From the IMG/VR virus record IMGVR_UViG_3300010155_000027, positions 1 to 36,769 of that record: DNA of 36,769 nucleotides; one strand, 5' to 3'. The position numbers were made by a program, and so were the translations under genes. The stretch comes from a virus. Below the pieces are notes generated by a model. It was not told the origin of the DNA. It saw only the letters and a program-made list of their open reading frames with translations, and did not search any database. Positions 8,405 through 17,600 of the stretch are shown here, one piece after another; within the stretch, counting starts at the first letter, position 1; every line of letters begins with the position of its first letter.

Positions 8405-9073
8405 ATGGCAAAATTAGGTGCTAGTAATATATTAACTATAAATGAGGATTCTAAAGAACTAAAAGTGCAAGCAGATGCAATCTTTTCTGGAGAAACTCCA
8501 GATAATTATATGCAATGGAATTCAAGTGCAGACCGATTGGATATTTATACAACAGGAAGCGGAGCTACTCTTTCGGGTATTAAATTATTTCATACTGATG
8601 CAGATGCTAATGCAGGTCCTAAAATAACAATGAGAAGAATAAGTAATGATGCTGTAAATGATATTTTAGGAAATATTGCTTTTACTGGAGATGATGATGC
8701 AGGCGCCGAACTTACTTATTCAGCAGTTAGAGGACAAGTAGGAGCTTCGGCTGGGTCAATGGCAGCAGGAGCAGAAGAAGGAGCTTTAAACTTAATTGTA
8801 ACGGCAAATGGGACACAACGTTCAGGTATTCTGCTTAAGGGTACAGGAAGTGATACTATTGATGCAAATATAGGCTATGGAGCTGCATCAAAGACAAAAG
8901 TTGCAGGTTATTTTGCAGCTAATAATGTAACACCTATAGCAGCTCCTACGTATACAGCAACAAGCCAAACTGCAAGAAATGCTGATACTGCAACAGCAGA
9001 TGAGGCAATACAAGATGTTCTTCAAACTTTGATAGCTGATTTAATAGCAACTGGAATATTACAATCTTCATAA
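8405..9073 (+). CDS. short fibre-like protein, paralogue of the middle of the 720-aa protein
   Basis: 222 aa. Residues 32-50 (PDNYMQWNSSADRLDIYTT) and the following GPKITMRR, DILGNIAFTG and LNLIVTANGT segments parallel the region of the 720-aa protein after its first NYMLWD module (GPAIIFER, NLGACIFKG, MELKVDANGT). An Ala-rich region (AAPTYTATSQTARNADTATA) leads to a predicted C-terminal helix (IQDVLQTLIADLIATGIL) that could trimerise. It is probably a duplicated appendage protein. Confidence 0.75.
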   Translation: MAKLGASNILTINEDSKELKVQADAIFSGETPDNYMQWNSSADRLDIYTTGSGATLSGIKLFHTDADANAGPKITMRRISNDAVNDILGNIAFTGDDDAGAELTYSAVRGQVGASAGSMAAGAEEGALNLIVTANGTQRSGILLKGTGSDTIDANIGYGAASKTKVAGYFAANNVTPIAAPTYTATSQTARNADTATADEAIQDVLQTLIADLIATGILQSS

Positions 9074-9089
9074 TAAAATAGAGGATTAA

Positions 9090-9398
9090 ATGGATTGGTT
9101 GCAAATTTTAGAACAATATGGAATTCCAGTAGTAGTTGCAATAGCTTTCGGATTCTTTATATGGAAGCAAAATAAGTTTATACAAGATGAACTTATGGAA
9201 GAACTAAATGAAAACTTTAAAAGAGTTGAAGGTATATTGATAAAGCTTATTGACCAACAAAAGAAGATGCAATTAGAACAAAAAGGTATTGAAAATAGTT
9301 ATAAAACATTAGTAGAAATCATAGCTTCATTAAGTGGTAATGGAATGAAGGATAAGTTTATGAGATTACAAGAGAAAAATGAAAACAAAAAGTACTGA
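9090..9398 (+). CDS. small membrane protein with coiled coil, holin-like candidate
   Basis: 102 aa. A single N-terminal membrane segment (IPVVVAIAFGFFIWK, residues 12-26) precedes a long amphipathic coil (NFKRVEGILIKLIDQQKKMQ). The arrangement resembles BhlA/UviB-type putative phage holins, which have one N-terminal membrane span and a charged helical cytoplasmic tail. It is followed by a second small membrane protein of the opposite layout. No endolysin gene is visible nearby, so the lysis role is only suggested. Starts after GAGG at 9081-9084. Confidence 0.65.
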   Translation: MDWLQILEQYGIPVVVAIAFGFFIWKQNKFIQDELMEELNENFKRVEGILIKLIDQQKKMQLEQKGIENSYKTLVEIIASLSGNGMKDKFMRLQEKNENKKY

Positions 9399-9612
9399 AG
9401 AATATAGAAGTGAGGTTACTGTTCATTTAGTAAGGATAACTGGTGAATTGGCTCATATAAGAGAAAAGGTGGAGGAGAATCATGCTCATCTTGAAAAAAT
9501 TAATGGAAGATTAACTACTGCAGAACATAGTGTAACTGCAATCAAGACCATAGGGAGTACTTTGACTATTGTTATTGGTGCAATATTAACTTGGTTAGGA
9601 ATAGATAAATGA
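9379..9612 (+). CDS. XhlA-like small membrane protein
   Basis: 77 aa, overlapping the end of the preceding gene by 20 nt. A coiled N-terminal part (HIREKVEENHAHLEKINGRL) is followed by a C-terminal membrane segment (IGSTLTIVIGAILTWLGIDK). This coil-then-C-terminal-span layout, with the HLEKINGRL and IKTIGS motifs, is that of the haemolysin XhlA family, linked to holin function in Bacillus prophages. Its coil and that of the 9090 product could pair. The membrane topology is clear; the lysis role is inferred. Confidence 0.65.
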   Translation: MKTKSTEEYRSEVTVHLVRITGELAHIREKVEENHAHLEKINGRLTTAEHSVTAIKTIGSTLTIVIGAILTWLGIDK

Positions 9613-9800
9613 TTTTAGCAGGGTTTATATCAAAAGCTATTATAAGTATTATAGAAAAAGCAGATGATAGAAGAATTGCTAGAAGTCTTCATAAAAGAAT
9701 TAAAAAATTAGAAAAGTATTCACATCCTCGAGCAGATTGGATTTGTTTGGAATGCGGATGTAATGCTAGAATAAAAGAAAAACCAACTAGGAGAAAATAA
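9609..9800 (+). CDS. small basic protein with a C-terminal Cys cluster
   Basis: 63 aa, starting in an ATGA overlap with the XhlA-like gene. The N-terminus is hydrophobic (LAGFISKAIISII), followed by a basic coil (RRIARSLHKRIKKLEKY) and a CLECGC cluster (C46, C49, C51) near the end. The cluster could bind one metal as a dimer or be a half zinc ribbon. The N-terminus could be a membrane-surface helix. It may belong to the same operon unit as the two membrane proteins before it. Confidence 0.65.
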   Translation: MILAGFISKAIISIIEKADDRRIARSLHKRIKKLEKYSHPRADWICLECGCNARIKEKPTRRK

Positions 9801-10315
9801 TGGCTGATGATGCTACGATGACATTAAGTGCAGTGTTTTTACCAGATGAAATATCAAAGACACTTACTGCATTGACTTATGTATATACACCAGCTGATGC
9901 AACTGAAGGTTGGTATTATAAATTAACTGATGTTACTAATACAAGTACAGATTTACTTGACACAGGAGTAAATTATTTACAATTAGGTACAACAGCTGCT
10001 GGAGAAGATACTGGTACAGATATGCATCAGACAGCGGCTACAGATAAGGTTAAATTTTTGTTTATTAAAAATACAGGATTTAGAGATGATGGAACAACTG
10101 CTCATACAGCAGATAGTGTTTATTTGTGTCTTGATGCAGGAGCAGCTGCTCATGGTTTGGCAGATGCTATAGAAATTGGACCAGGAGAATCCTGGTATGG
10201 TAAATTAGGATGTACTGTAGCTGATGTTCATGCTATATCAGCTTTAAAGGCAAAGGCAGGTACTAGTAGTAGTAAATGTCAATGTATAGTAGCCGCAGTT
10301 TTAGATAACGTATAA
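9800..10315 (+). CDS. beta-rich virion protein, paralogue of the gene at 4848-5363
   Basis: 171 aa, start supported by AGGAG just upstream. The C-terminal half has FLFIKNTGFRDDGTTAHTAD, VYLCLDAGAAAHGLADAIEI, a GPGESWYGKLG loop and VADVHAISALKAKAGTSSSK. This is the same order of strands and loops as the equally long protein at 4848-5363. The DAGAAAHG, GPGES and VHAIS blocks look like a conserved small virion protein family. No catalytic motif is seen. Being next to possible lysis genes does not itself imply lysis. Confidence 0.75.
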   Translation: MADDATMTLSAVFLPDEISKTLTALTYVYTPADATEGWYYKLTDVTNTSTDLLDTGVNYLQLGTTAAGEDTGTDMHQTAATDKVKFLFIKNTGFRDDGTTAHTADSVYLCLDAGAAAHGLADAIEIGPGESWYGKLGCTVADVHAISALKAKAGTSSSKCQCIVAAVLDNV

Positions 10316-10326
10316 TAGGAGGTCTT

Positions 10327-10485
10327 ATGGGTAAAATATTAGGTGCAATTGCAACTAAATTATTCAGTCAAAAGGTTTTAATTGCAATTTTATTAAAACT
10401 TGGAGATTGGCTTATTGCAAGAAGTGAGAATAGTCTTGATGATAAGATATGGGCAGAGGTTAAGAAAGCCTTAAATAATGCTTAA
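10327..10485 (+). CDS. small amphipathic protein (52 aa), possible membrane-associated
   Basis: ATG 10327 follows AGGAGG at 10317-10322. Contains a hydrophobic helix (VLIAILLKLGDWLIA, residues 17-31) followed by SENSLDDKIWAEVKKAL. Small phage proteins of this type (a hydrophobic helix, then a 'K/S-N-LDDKI...VK.AL' end) are common in marine phages; I do not know a proven role. A holin-accessory or inner-membrane function is possible given the two membrane proteins about 1 kb upstream. The next gene starts inside it (8-nt overlap). Confidence 0.7.
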   Translation: MGKILGAIATKLFSQKVLIAILLKLGDWLIARSENSLDDKIWAEVKKALNNA

Positions 10486-10804
10486 TGATTTAAAACATAG
10501 AATGGTAATTGTTGAAGATTTAGTTGATAAAACTAATGGTAATTTAGTAGACAAACTTGTTCATGTTCAAGATTGTTGTTATGAGAAGAAGCCAAAAAAA
10601 TGTCCTGTATGTAGGGATAGGGATATAACAGGTATTGAAATTATGGGAGCTCGTAATGGAATCTTGCTTTGGGAATGCGAAGAATGTTCTGAGATGTTCT
10701 TAAGATACGGAGTTAGAGAAACAGAAAAAGAACTGCAAGGAGCGAAAGAATATTGGACCAATCATAGGGACTGGGGGTATGTTCCTAGGAGAAAATTTAA
10801 TTAA
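10478..10804 (+). CDS. zinc-ribbon protein
   Basis: 108 aa. Two CxxC knuckles (CPVC, C42/C45, and CEEC, C67/C70) about 21 residues apart form a classic zinc ribbon, with IEIMGARNGILLWE strands between them. The N-terminal 35 residues are helical; the C-terminal part (ETEKELQGAKEYWTNHRDWG) is helical and ends basic. Zinc ribbons of this kind bind nucleic acid or protein partners. The start overlaps the 52-aa gene by 8 nt and lacks a strong ribosome site, so it is probably translationally coupled. Confidence 0.75.
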   Translation: MLNDLKHRMVIVEDLVDKTNGNLVDKLVHVQDCCYEKKPKKCPVCRDRDITGIEIMGARNGILLWECEECSEMFLRYGVRETEKELQGAKEYWTNHRDWGYVPRRKFN

Positions 10805-10815
10805 GGGCTTTTTGA

Positions 10816-11598
10816 ATGAAGAAAAAAAGCGAGGGAGTATTAAAGAGAGCTTTAATAACTCCTGATAAACATGCGCCTTTGCATGATAAGGCAGCTATTA
10901 ATGTAGTATGTAAAGCGATAGAACTGGTTAAGCCAAATATATATATAGATTTAGGCGACCTTGGAGAATGGAGTTCTGTATCGCATTGGCAATGGAGAAG
11001 GAAGAAAAAACCTCCTTTAGAGTATCTTATGCCATTTGTTAATAAAGATATTAAAGCGGTAAATGAATTACTTGACATGATTGATAAATCACTTGATAAA
11101 ATTAAGTGTAAAGAAAAGCACGTTTGTGCAGGGAATCACGATGAGTGGTTGGATAGATTCGTAGAAGAGCATCCTTATCTAGACTATCGTTTTGAGAAGG
11201 TATGTAATTTCAAAGAACGAGGATACAATTACCATAAACCTGGAAAGTATCTTAAAATAGGAAAGCTCTATTTTTACCATGGGCACCATTTTGGCGGGCA
11301 ATATCACGCAGCGAATCATCTTAGAAAACTAGGTGCCAATATTATGTATGGCCACCATCATTCCCTGCAACAAGATAGTGTGACTTATATGGATGGTCCT
11401 AAATCAGCTTGGTCTCTTGGTTGTTTAAAAGATATGAGTGCTGAGAAAAATGAATGGCTTGGTGGTAGAAAACATAAATGGGCTCATGCTTTTGCAATAG
11501 TAGATTATTATAAAGGTGGTAGATTTACAGTAGATATAGTTCAAATAATAGATGGGAGGACAACAGTATGGGGAAAACTGTTAGACGGCAACATTTAA
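10816..11598 (+). CDS. calcineurin-like metallophosphoesterase
   Basis: 260 aa. All metal-binding motifs of the family are present in order: D17-K-H19, G47-D48, GNHDE (106-110), HGHH (155-158) and GHHH (179-182). An HFGGQYHAANH segment lies between the last two. The family hydrolyses phosphomonoesters or phosphodiesters with two metal ions; the substrate cannot be read from sequence. Phage members are variously linked to nucleic-acid repair, RNA ends or cyclic-nucleotide turnover. Its place in the virion block just before the nozzle gene is notable. There is no signal peptide. The start has AAGGG at 8-nt spacing. Confidence 0.9.
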   Translation: MKKKSEGVLKRALITPDKHAPLHDKAAINVVCKAIELVKPNIYIDLGDLGEWSSVSHWQWRRKKKPPLEYLMPFVNKDIKAVNELLDMIDKSLDKIKCKEKHVCAGNHDEWLDRFVEEHPYLDYRFEKVCNFKERGYNYHKPGKYLKIGKLYFYHGHHFGGQYHAANHLRKLGANIMYGHHHSLQQDSVTYMDGPKSAWSLGCLKDMSAEKNEWLGGRKHKWAHAFAIVDYYKGGRFTVDIVQIIDGRTTVWGKLLDGNI

Positions 11599-11693
11599 TA
11601 ATAGTTCCTGATAAATATTGGGTTTCATCTCATTCTAATATAGAATGGATAATCAAGGAGAGTAATGCCAAGAGAGTTAAAAGAACTAGGTAA
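11568..11693 (+). CDS. small basic protein (41 aa) bridging two genes
   Basis: ATG 11568 lies 7 nt after GGGAGGA (11554-11560), a better ribosome site than many accepted genes here. The product begins MGKTVRRQHLIIVPDKYWVS and ends in a basic stretch (NAKRVKRTR). It overlaps the end of the phosphoesterase gene by 31 nt and the start of the nozzle gene by 29 nt. The HLIIVPDKYW strand pattern resembles short conserved phage proteins, but the function is unknown. The strong ribosome site is the main evidence. Confidence 0.5.
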   Translation: MGKTVRRQHLIIVPDKYWVSSHSNIEWIIKESNAKRVKRTR

Positions 11694-14600
11694 TTTTAAT
11701 TTCGGAACAATTTTTACATCTTCAGAAGAAGATATTCCTGAAAATGGAAATGCTTTTTCTTTAAATGTTGACCCTTTATCTAAAGCAGGAGTTTTAAATG
11801 GTATTAATACCGATAGATTTGTAACTTCTTTAGTTAACCCACTTATACAATTAGTTAATCCTGTAGTTTGGAATAAAACAGACGATATTGACGTAGAAGA
11901 TATATCTACAATTGTAGGAAATGATATTAGATTTATTGGAAGTAAGGGTATTTTAGAAAGACTCCATTTCGCAGCACTCCAACCATACTTATCTGTTTAT
12001 GATGTTTTAGGTACTAATTTAAGCATTAGATTTGATACTGAAATTGATTCAGCAGAAACTTTAACAACTATTCCCAATAATCAAGGTTTAGGAACTGGAA
12101 CTACTGCTAGTTTCCATAATTATATAGAATCAGGAGATATTATTCAAATATCAACAGATACTACTATTAATGCGAAAAAGGAGATTTTAATTATATCTTC
12201 AAAAGCTTCAGATGGAAATTCTTTTGAAGTTATAAGAGGGGCATATGGCTCACCTAGAACATCTTTTGCGCAAGATACTACCTATAATGTTTTAGTAAAT
12301 GTAGTTAAATTTGGAAGTACTTATGAAAGAACTAAAAGAGCAGTTTTAAGAAGTATTTCTGGTTGGTCTGCCTATGAAGGAAATCATTTAGGAGGAAATG
12401 CATCAATTGCTTATTCAGGATTGAGTGCTAATAGTAGTTTAAAAATAGATGCTAACGATTATAATATAACATTTGATGCCACTGAAAAAACAATGGCATT
12501 TTTATCAAAAGATGAAGGAGATGAGGCTTATAGTTTGCCCGAATTGCCTGATAATCTACAAGTAGGTGATGTTTTTTCAATATGGACAGCTGTAGCAGAT
12601 GCTAATAATTCTACTCAATTTAAAGTAATGGCTATTGATGCTGAGGCAGCTGCATCTGGCGCAACCATAACCTTTCATTTAGATTCAGCTCCAACAGCAG
12701 GAACTCATACTACTGGTGATTTTTATTTTGAACCTGGTTTAATACAAAATCAAACATTTCATTGGTTACATGATGCATCTTACCCATATAATTGGGAAGA
12801 ACAAAAAAGGAATAGTGCTGGTGTTATAACTATAAATGGAGAAGGTTTTGTAGTTAGTGATAATGCAGCAGGTACTGATGTAGCCCAAGCTACATCTGGT
12901 GGATATTATGATAGTACTGATTTGTCTTTATATGGATTAGCAGATAGTTCAGCCTCTTATTATCCATTTGCAGCAGGCGATGCTTATATGAAATTAATGA
13001 ATGATGAGACCCTTCTTGGAGGTTCTATATCAACAGGTACTGCAATTGATGCAATTCAAACAACTATAACTGCAACTAATACTGTTACTTCTAACTATCC
13101 TATAAGACCAGGAGATGTTATAAAAGTAGACTCTGAATTTATGAAAGTAGTATCTGCTGAAATAAATATATTGACAGTAATTAGAGGATTTTATGGTTCT
13201 ACAGCTGCTGCTCATGGAGCTCAAGCTACTACATCTGTTGCTTGTCATGTAAATAATGCAGATGACCAAACAATTACAATTATTTCTACAGATGGTACAT
13301 CAGTGGAATATACTGGTAAGGATGCTGGTGATGATGATGCTGCAGGAGAATTTGATACTAATGGTAGTGCTGCAGATGCTGCAGATGGTTTGCAGGCTTG
13401 TATTGAACATGCTAATGGACATGCTGGAAGAATAACTGTTGAAAACAATGGCTCTGGAACACTTACTTTAACTCAGACAGTTAATGGTCTCGCTGGAAAT
13501 ACTACTTGGACTTCTACTCTTACAGGTACTAGTAGTGGTGCATTTTCAGGAGGAACTGATGAAATAGCTATGTATATAGTTAATTTTAATGGAATTAGAC
13601 AAACTGTTCCAGAATCACTATTAGAAAAAGGAGCTCAATATAGGTTAAGTTTTAAAGCAAAAGATACTAATGCTGCAGCAGATGGAGAATCTGGAGGAGA
13701 AGGTTCTATTAGAATAAAATATGGAGGATTGTATGCTAATAATCAAGGCGGGGCGGATATAATAACACCTGTTGACTCTATGACTGCATTAATTCCTTTT
13801 ATAGACTTAATTCATACAGAATCTAATAGGGATATAAGAACTGATGGGTTAGATTTTACTTGGAGAACTTTACATTACGACTTTACAATTGATAGAGCAG
13901 CTGATTTAAGCGATGGTCTAAGAATAGAGATTATGTCGAGTGGTCCAGTAGATACATATATAGGAATAGATATAGTTACTTTAAATAGGAAACCTGATTT
14001 ATTGAGTACTAATGATACCTTTGGAGAAACTGGAAATTTAGGCTCTATTGGATATATTAATCATGGAGATGCAAAAGATATCGTTACATTTGATGGAGAA
14101 AAACAAACTCTTAGTATGTTGCAAGATTTCGGAGTATCTAATACTTTATTAAAGTCATTTAGTCAATCAGAAAGTGTTTCTGATTCTATATCTTCTAATA
14201 GTAAAAAGGCTACTTTTGAAAGTAATAATCAAGAGGTTCATATCGGATTTGGTTCTCACGAGGATGACACACCTCCATTATGGCTAGGATATTTAAATAG
14301 AAAAGTATTTGGCGTTAGTTACTCTAATGCTCTTTATTTAGATACAGACAGTCCTACAAATGTATCAGATGCATCAAGTTCTTATGGACTTGGAGGAAAT
14401 GCATTTCACAAACTTGCACCAGCAGGTGAATTTGAAATGGTTGGCGTGGCTTCTTGGAGTTCTGATGAATTAGTTATTGACCATGTTGCCCATAGTCTAA
14501 ATACTGGAGACAATATAGTTATTAGAGAATATATGGATATTGATAATAGTTGGGATGGAAATGGAGTATGGGTTGTAACTGATACAACTAATGATACTTT

Positions 14601-17600
14601 TGATTGTAAAAGATTTACTCCTGCAAATGGAGGAATAGATAATAACCCTACAGGTTTACCTGCTAATAGTTTAATAAGTTATAGACCTTATTATTATTAT
14701 GCAATTCAAAGAGGGTCTGGCACTTTGTTTAGAATATTTCCAGATATAAGGATAAATGATACTGCAACTGGATTAGATGAAAACTATCCAATGGGACATG
14801 TTCAGCCTAATATTAAACTTGATTCTGATAATATAACTTCAATATGCCCATCATATAATAAGAAATCCGATGGTCTTGGTGGAGGTCAGTTGTATATTTT
14901 AGAATCAGTTGTAGGTAATCCTAAAATAAGTAAAATGAGTGTAATGGCTAAATATGATGAATGGGGAGATGCAAATCTTGGGTCTGATGTGAGTTATCAA
15001 ATTAATTATAAAAATTTTAAATGGAGTAATGAAGTTGGAGATTTACCTACTACAGACACTGATAAAAGATTTGGATATGTTAAAAAAGAATCAGTTGGAG
15101 CTGCTATTAATCTTAGAGGAGCATCGATACCTTCTGATATATTGGAAACTAAAGGACCTAATGAAGACTTTGATTATACTGTAACAGCTAATAATAATTC
15201 AGCTCTTGCCCCAGCTGCCTTTGATACAAGATTGTGGTTGCAATTTTCTCCAGGAGAAGCAGAATATTTTGTAGAGGGAGATAGATTTTTATTTTGTGGA
15301 AAACCAGAAAGTGACGATAGTGGAGGGGTTGTGCTTGATATGGCAGATAGAACTCCACCAACTCAAGTATTTTTTGGGGCTTATATGCCTATAGTGGAAT
15401 CTTATCATGCTACACTTGGAGCAGGTGGAGAGGATAATAGTTCTGGTTATAGACAATTAAGTGGTCCAGGTTTAAGTTGTGATTCTACTGATAGCGCATT
15501 TTGGTTTCCAAATACAAGTCATATTGGTTGGGGAACTTGGCTTGGAAAGTATGGAGAAACAAAGGATTATGAAGATGAAGGCTTTACCAAGGAACATGTA
15601 GCGCAAAGAGGTTTTTATGCTTCAGATTTATTAGAACATCCTAGGCGCACGGCGACCCAAAGTAATGGTCCTTGGCTTAGAAATTGGAAAGCTGGTTATA
15701 GTTTAAAAAGATTTAAAGTTCGAACATCCTCTGGAACTGACTCTAGTTCTTATGATGGCAGTTATGAATGGACATCTGCTCTACAAGACTCTCTCGGAGA
15801 TGCTAGTCAACCAGTTTACTTTAATATGACAAATCTAGGCGATAATATGGGATGGAATGAAAGGTGTAGAATATATGTTGCATTTTATGGTTTGTTTCAA
15901 ATGGCGGACAATGATGGTGATGGTGTAATTGATGGTACAGGACTTGTTACTAAAAGTGTCCAGTCTAATATAACAGGTAAGCCTTATGGTGAACTTGAAA
16001 AGAAAGTGTCTTCTCATTGCGTAGGTATTTTAGGAGGAAGTGGAACTAATTGGTGGGCAAGTATAGGTAAAAAAACTCAAATGCTTGGAGGAACCTTTGA
16101 GGACGTTGGCCGTCTTGCAGGTATTTCTGGTTGTAATTCTATGGATTTTATAGAAGGAGAAAGAAGCACTGACAGGAGTTATACTAATCTCAGATTTGAC
16201 AAACCTCGTTTTTATAATTTTTTTGGATTTTATAATACTATAGCTCTTAGATTAAATATGAAAGAATGTATTTTTATTTGTTCAGATGTTAATTTTGGAG
16301 ATTATGTTCAACCAAATAAGTATATTGATATTAGCTCAATAGAAGCATATGATTGGGGACAAGGTACTGATTATGCTACTAAAATTAATACTGCTGGAAC
16401 TCATTATCTTCAAGCAGGAGATTTGGTATACTTAGAATCAACTGGTGGTTCAGATTCTAATATTTTTGGAACTGTTGGTAGCACTGATGGAGATGGAATT
16501 AGTTATTATGTTGCTGCTGTATTAAGCGATACTGCTTTTGTTATAACTCATGGAACACATGAGGGAATTGGTACAAGAAGTAATACAACTGAAAATAGTG
16601 GTAGAGTATATTTTGGAGGATTTAGAAGAATATCTTGGTTGAGTAGTACTACTAGCAGTAAGGTTGGATTGATGGAGGAATCATCAAGAGGAGGAGAAGG
16701 AAAAACTGGATTTCACTTTGATTATGATGAAGAAGATTATGGTAATGGAGGTATATTTGAGCAAGGTCAGTATGGTCCTTCTTGGTATTCAGAATCATTT
16801 AATATAGGACATCCAGGGATAGCAGCATATCATGATTATAATATGAATACCAATCCCCCTTGGATAGCATATCCAGGAACTGAAATTTCAGGAGAGACTG
16901 TTGATACAGGTATCATAGATAAACGAAGAGATGATGCAGTATTTCCAGAAACTTTATTTAGGTTTGACAGATTAAATGCATCTTGCGGTTTTATGATAAG
17001 ACCAATTGATACAGATGGAGGAATATTTGCCTCTCATGTTCCTGATTTTGGATTTATGGCAGATAAAATTAGTGTTTCAGTTCCTTGTTTTCCTAATCCA
17101 ATTCAACATAAAGGTAATTATAATTCTGGGGAAACTGAAAATCAATATAGTAGCTATATGCTTATTAGTTCTGCAACTATATCGGATGAATCAAGCACTG
17201 TAAGAGATTCTTCTAGGATTACTATAAAACAATATTCAATTCCATCTTTTACAACTAATGCATTCTCTGAGGATACTCTTTATCCTATGTCAAAGATGTA
17301 TGGTGGTAGTAATATTTGGGAACAAGGAACATTAACAGATGACCATTCTGATGGGATTAATCATTATTATGCTGATGAAGGTGAGCAGAAAGTAGTTTCA
17401 AGTGGTGGCACTATATATTCTGAAGTAAGAGAAAATTCTTTAGTGGGTAATCCAGGAAAGAATTTTAATGGAACTAAAGCTTCTTATATTGCTGCTGGAA
17501 CTACTGCAGATAGTGGATATATTTATGCTGATAGCGTAGCACATCCAGATGCAGCTATTCATCCTAAACTTATAGTTCATGGTGATGAAGGAAGTTTATG

